A stretch of 40,892 nucleotides of DNA, taken from positions 1-40,892 of the forward strand of contig JAQBNT010000293.1 in NCBI GenBank assembly GCA_028288445.1, in the 5' to 3' direction. How positions within the stretch are numbered: the stretch's first letter is position 1; each line of letters starts with the position of its first letter. Source of the stretch: Hymenobacter sp. (lineage in GTDB: Bacteria > Bacteroidota > Bacteroidia > Cytophagales > Hymenobacteraceae). Both the position numbers and the translations under genes were made by a program. Below the pieces are notes generated by a model. The model saw nothing but the letters and a program-made list of their open reading frames with translations. It had not been told where the DNA came from and ran no database searches. Positions 39,548 to 40,892 of this stretch are shown piece after piece.

Positions 39548-40849
39548 CTACCCCAGCGCCAGCTGCTGCCGCAGCATCGTGAGCATCGATTGGGCGGCGT
39601 ATTCGGTGTTCAGGGCGCGGCCCCGGTCCAGCACGTACTCGCGGGTGATGGTGTGGGTGGCGTCGGCGTAGGCGAGGCAGACGGTGCCTACTTTCTTGGT
39701 TTCGGTGGCACCGGTGGGGCCGGCAATGCCGCTGATGGCCACGGCCACGTCCACGCCCAGGCGGTGGCGGGCGCCCTCGGCCATTTCGCGCACGGTGGCC
39801 TCGCTCACGGCCCCGAACGCGGCCAGGGTTTCGGGTTTCACGCCCAGCTCCTGCTGCTTGATGTCGTTGTGGTAGGCCACGATGGCCCCCCGGAAGTAGG
39901 CCGAGCTGCCCGAAACGCTGGTGAGGCGCTGCGCCACCATGCCGCCGGTGCAGCTTTCGGCCGTGCCGATGGTGAGGTTTTTGGCCAGTAATAATTTGCC
40001 GATGGCAGCTTCAATGGTGGTTTCTTCTTCGGCAAAAATGTACTCGCCGATGCGCTCGCGCAGGGCGGGCAGCAGGGCCAGCATGCGGCCGCGCAGGTCG
40101 GGTTGGCCGTCGTCGGAGCCGGTGAGGCGCAGGCGCACCGCCCCGAAGCTGGGCAGGTAGGCCAGCTTGAAATTGGCCGGCAGGGCATCTTCCCAGTCCT
40201 CGATTTGCTTGGCCAGGAAGCTCTCGCCCAGGCCGGCCGTCATGATGACGACGTGCTCGATGGGGGCGATGTGGAACTGCGCCTGTAGGCGCGGCAGGAC
40301 GTGGTCGGTCATCAGGCGCTTCATCTCGAAGGGCACGCCGGGCATGCTCACGAAAATGGTGCCCTGGTCCAAAAACCACATGCCGGGGGCCGTGCCCACG
40401 GCGTTGTGCAGTACCTCGCAGTTGGCCGGCACCAGGGCCTGCTGGCGGTTCACGTCGAGCATGGGCCGCTGGAAGCGCTGGAAAATTTCCTCGACGTGGC
40501 GCAGCGTGGGCTCGTGCATCACCAGCTCGGTGCCGAAGTAGCGGGCGAGGACGTGCTTGGTCAGGTCGTCCTTCGTGGGGCCGAGGCCGCCGGTGATGAG
40601 CACCACCTGCGCCCGCTGCCGGGCCTGGTCCAGGGCCGCCACAATCTCATCGGCCCGGTCCGATACCGACGAAATCTGCCGCACCCGCAGGCCGATTTTG
40701 CCCAGCTCCTGGCCCATAAAGGCCGAATTGGTATCGATAACCTGCCCGTACAGCAGCTCGTCGCCAATGGTCATGATTTCGACATCGGGCGGGGCGGCGT
40801 GGGGGAGCTGGGGGGCGTTGGGAGCAGGGGTGGGGTGAGCCGTGGGCAT
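39548..40849 (-). CDS. cinA: CinA-family nicotinamide-nucleotide amidohydrolase
   Basis: A 433-residue two-domain CinA. The N-terminal MoaB/MogA-like (COG1058) domain shows VEIMTIGDELLYGQVIDTNSAFMGQEL and LITGGLGPTKDDLTK. The C-terminal PncC-type deamidase domain shows GTAESCTGGMVAQRLTSVSGSSAYFRGAIVAYHNDIK and VAISGIAGPTGATETKKVGTVCLA. PncC deamidates NMN in the NAD salvage cycle; the N-terminal domain hydrolyses ADP-ribose-type compounds in some homologues. From the ATG at 40849 there is a 22-residue Pro/Ala-rich extension before the usual start; no better ATG is available. A CAATTTTG (one mismatch to TAnnTTTG) lies about 30 bases upstream. Confidence 0.95.
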   Translation of the reverse strand: MPTAHPTPAPNAPQLPHAAPPDVEIMTIGDELLYGQVIDTNSAFMGQELGKIGLRVRQISSVSDRADEIVAALDQARQRAQVVLITGGLGPTKDDLTKHVLARYFGTELVMHEPTLRHVEEIFQRFQRPMLDVNRQQALVPANCEVLHNAVGTAPGMWFLDQGTIFVSMPGVPFEMKRLMTDHVLPRLQAQFHIAPIEHVVIMTAGLGESFLAKQIEDWEDALPANFKLAYLPSFGAVRLRLTGSDDGQPDLRGRMLALLPALRERIGEYIFAEEETTIEAAIGKLLLAKNLTIGTAESCTGGMVAQRLTSVSGSSAYFRGAIVAYHNDIKQQELGVKPETLAAFGAVSEATVREMAEGARHRLGVDVAVAISGIAGPTGATETKKVGTVCLAYADATHTITREYVLDRGRALNTEYAAQSMLTMLRQQLALG

Positions 40850-40892
40850 GAGTTGGGCGAAAAAAATAGGTTTGGCCGCAAAATTGTCTTCA

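Overview
The window looks like a chromosomal stretch of a GC-rich member of the Bacteroidota, most likely the Cytophagales genus Hymenobacter or a close relative. The evidence is indirect but consistent. Several genes are preceded by the Bacteroidota -7 promoter motif TAnnTTTG, and Shine-Dalgarno sequences are scarce. There is a type III glutamine synthetase and a long IspG carrying the insert typical of this phylum. There is also a lineage-type exported protein usually mislabelled asparagine synthetase B. I see no phage, plasmid, IS transposase, CRISPR array, rRNA or tRNA.

Layout. 66-1433: NifU-like and Mrp/ApbC iron-sulfur proteins. 1434-1992: an AT-rich gap with a doubtful ORF. 1993-6317: a GH2 glycosidase, a PAP2 phosphatase and an exported unknown protein, all on the minus strand. 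6495-8630: a MacB-type permease and an HTH protein. 8631-9149: a repeat-rich gap. 9150-12377: MtaB and an LtaS-like sulfatase-fold transferase. 12626-14815: glnN. 14982-16633: three small proteins, one a lone PAS domain. 16752-20046: a quinone oxidoreductase, two exported thioredoxin-fold proteins and a twin-arginine short-chain dehydrogenase. 20359-23902: ispG, a low-GC lipoprotein, an NTF2-like protein, a 57-residue membrane protein and an MmcQ/YjbR protein. 23984-29804: an M14 carboxypeptidase and leuS. 29937-33792: a coiled-coil protein, dnaG and a potassium channel. 33891-36316: two glycosyltransferases. 36610-38928: ribBA, a repeat array and an unknown protein. 38972-40849: a low-GC unknown and cinA.

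Most genes are core metabolism or information processing: isoprenoid, riboflavin and glutamine synthesis, Fe-S assembly, tRNA modification and charging, and replication priming. Envelope functions are added to these. Likely operons are mrp-nifU, ltaS-like-mtaB, dnaG-K+ channel (14-bp gap), the GT4-GT2 pair (TGATG overlap) and the small membrane protein-mmcQ pair.

The most unusual content is repetitive DNA. Three separate tandem arrays all have a unit of exactly 21 bp. Two are intergenic (about 8712-8900 and 37909-38181). The third (28770-28937) lies inside leuS, where it adds a seven-residue repeat to a loop of the LeuRS editing domain. A second part of leuS (about 27370-27790) is strikingly AT-rich and carries extra residues. 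At least five different palindromic or inverted-repeat elements of REP/MITE type also lie between genes, and two of them supply the TAG stop codon of the adjacent gene.
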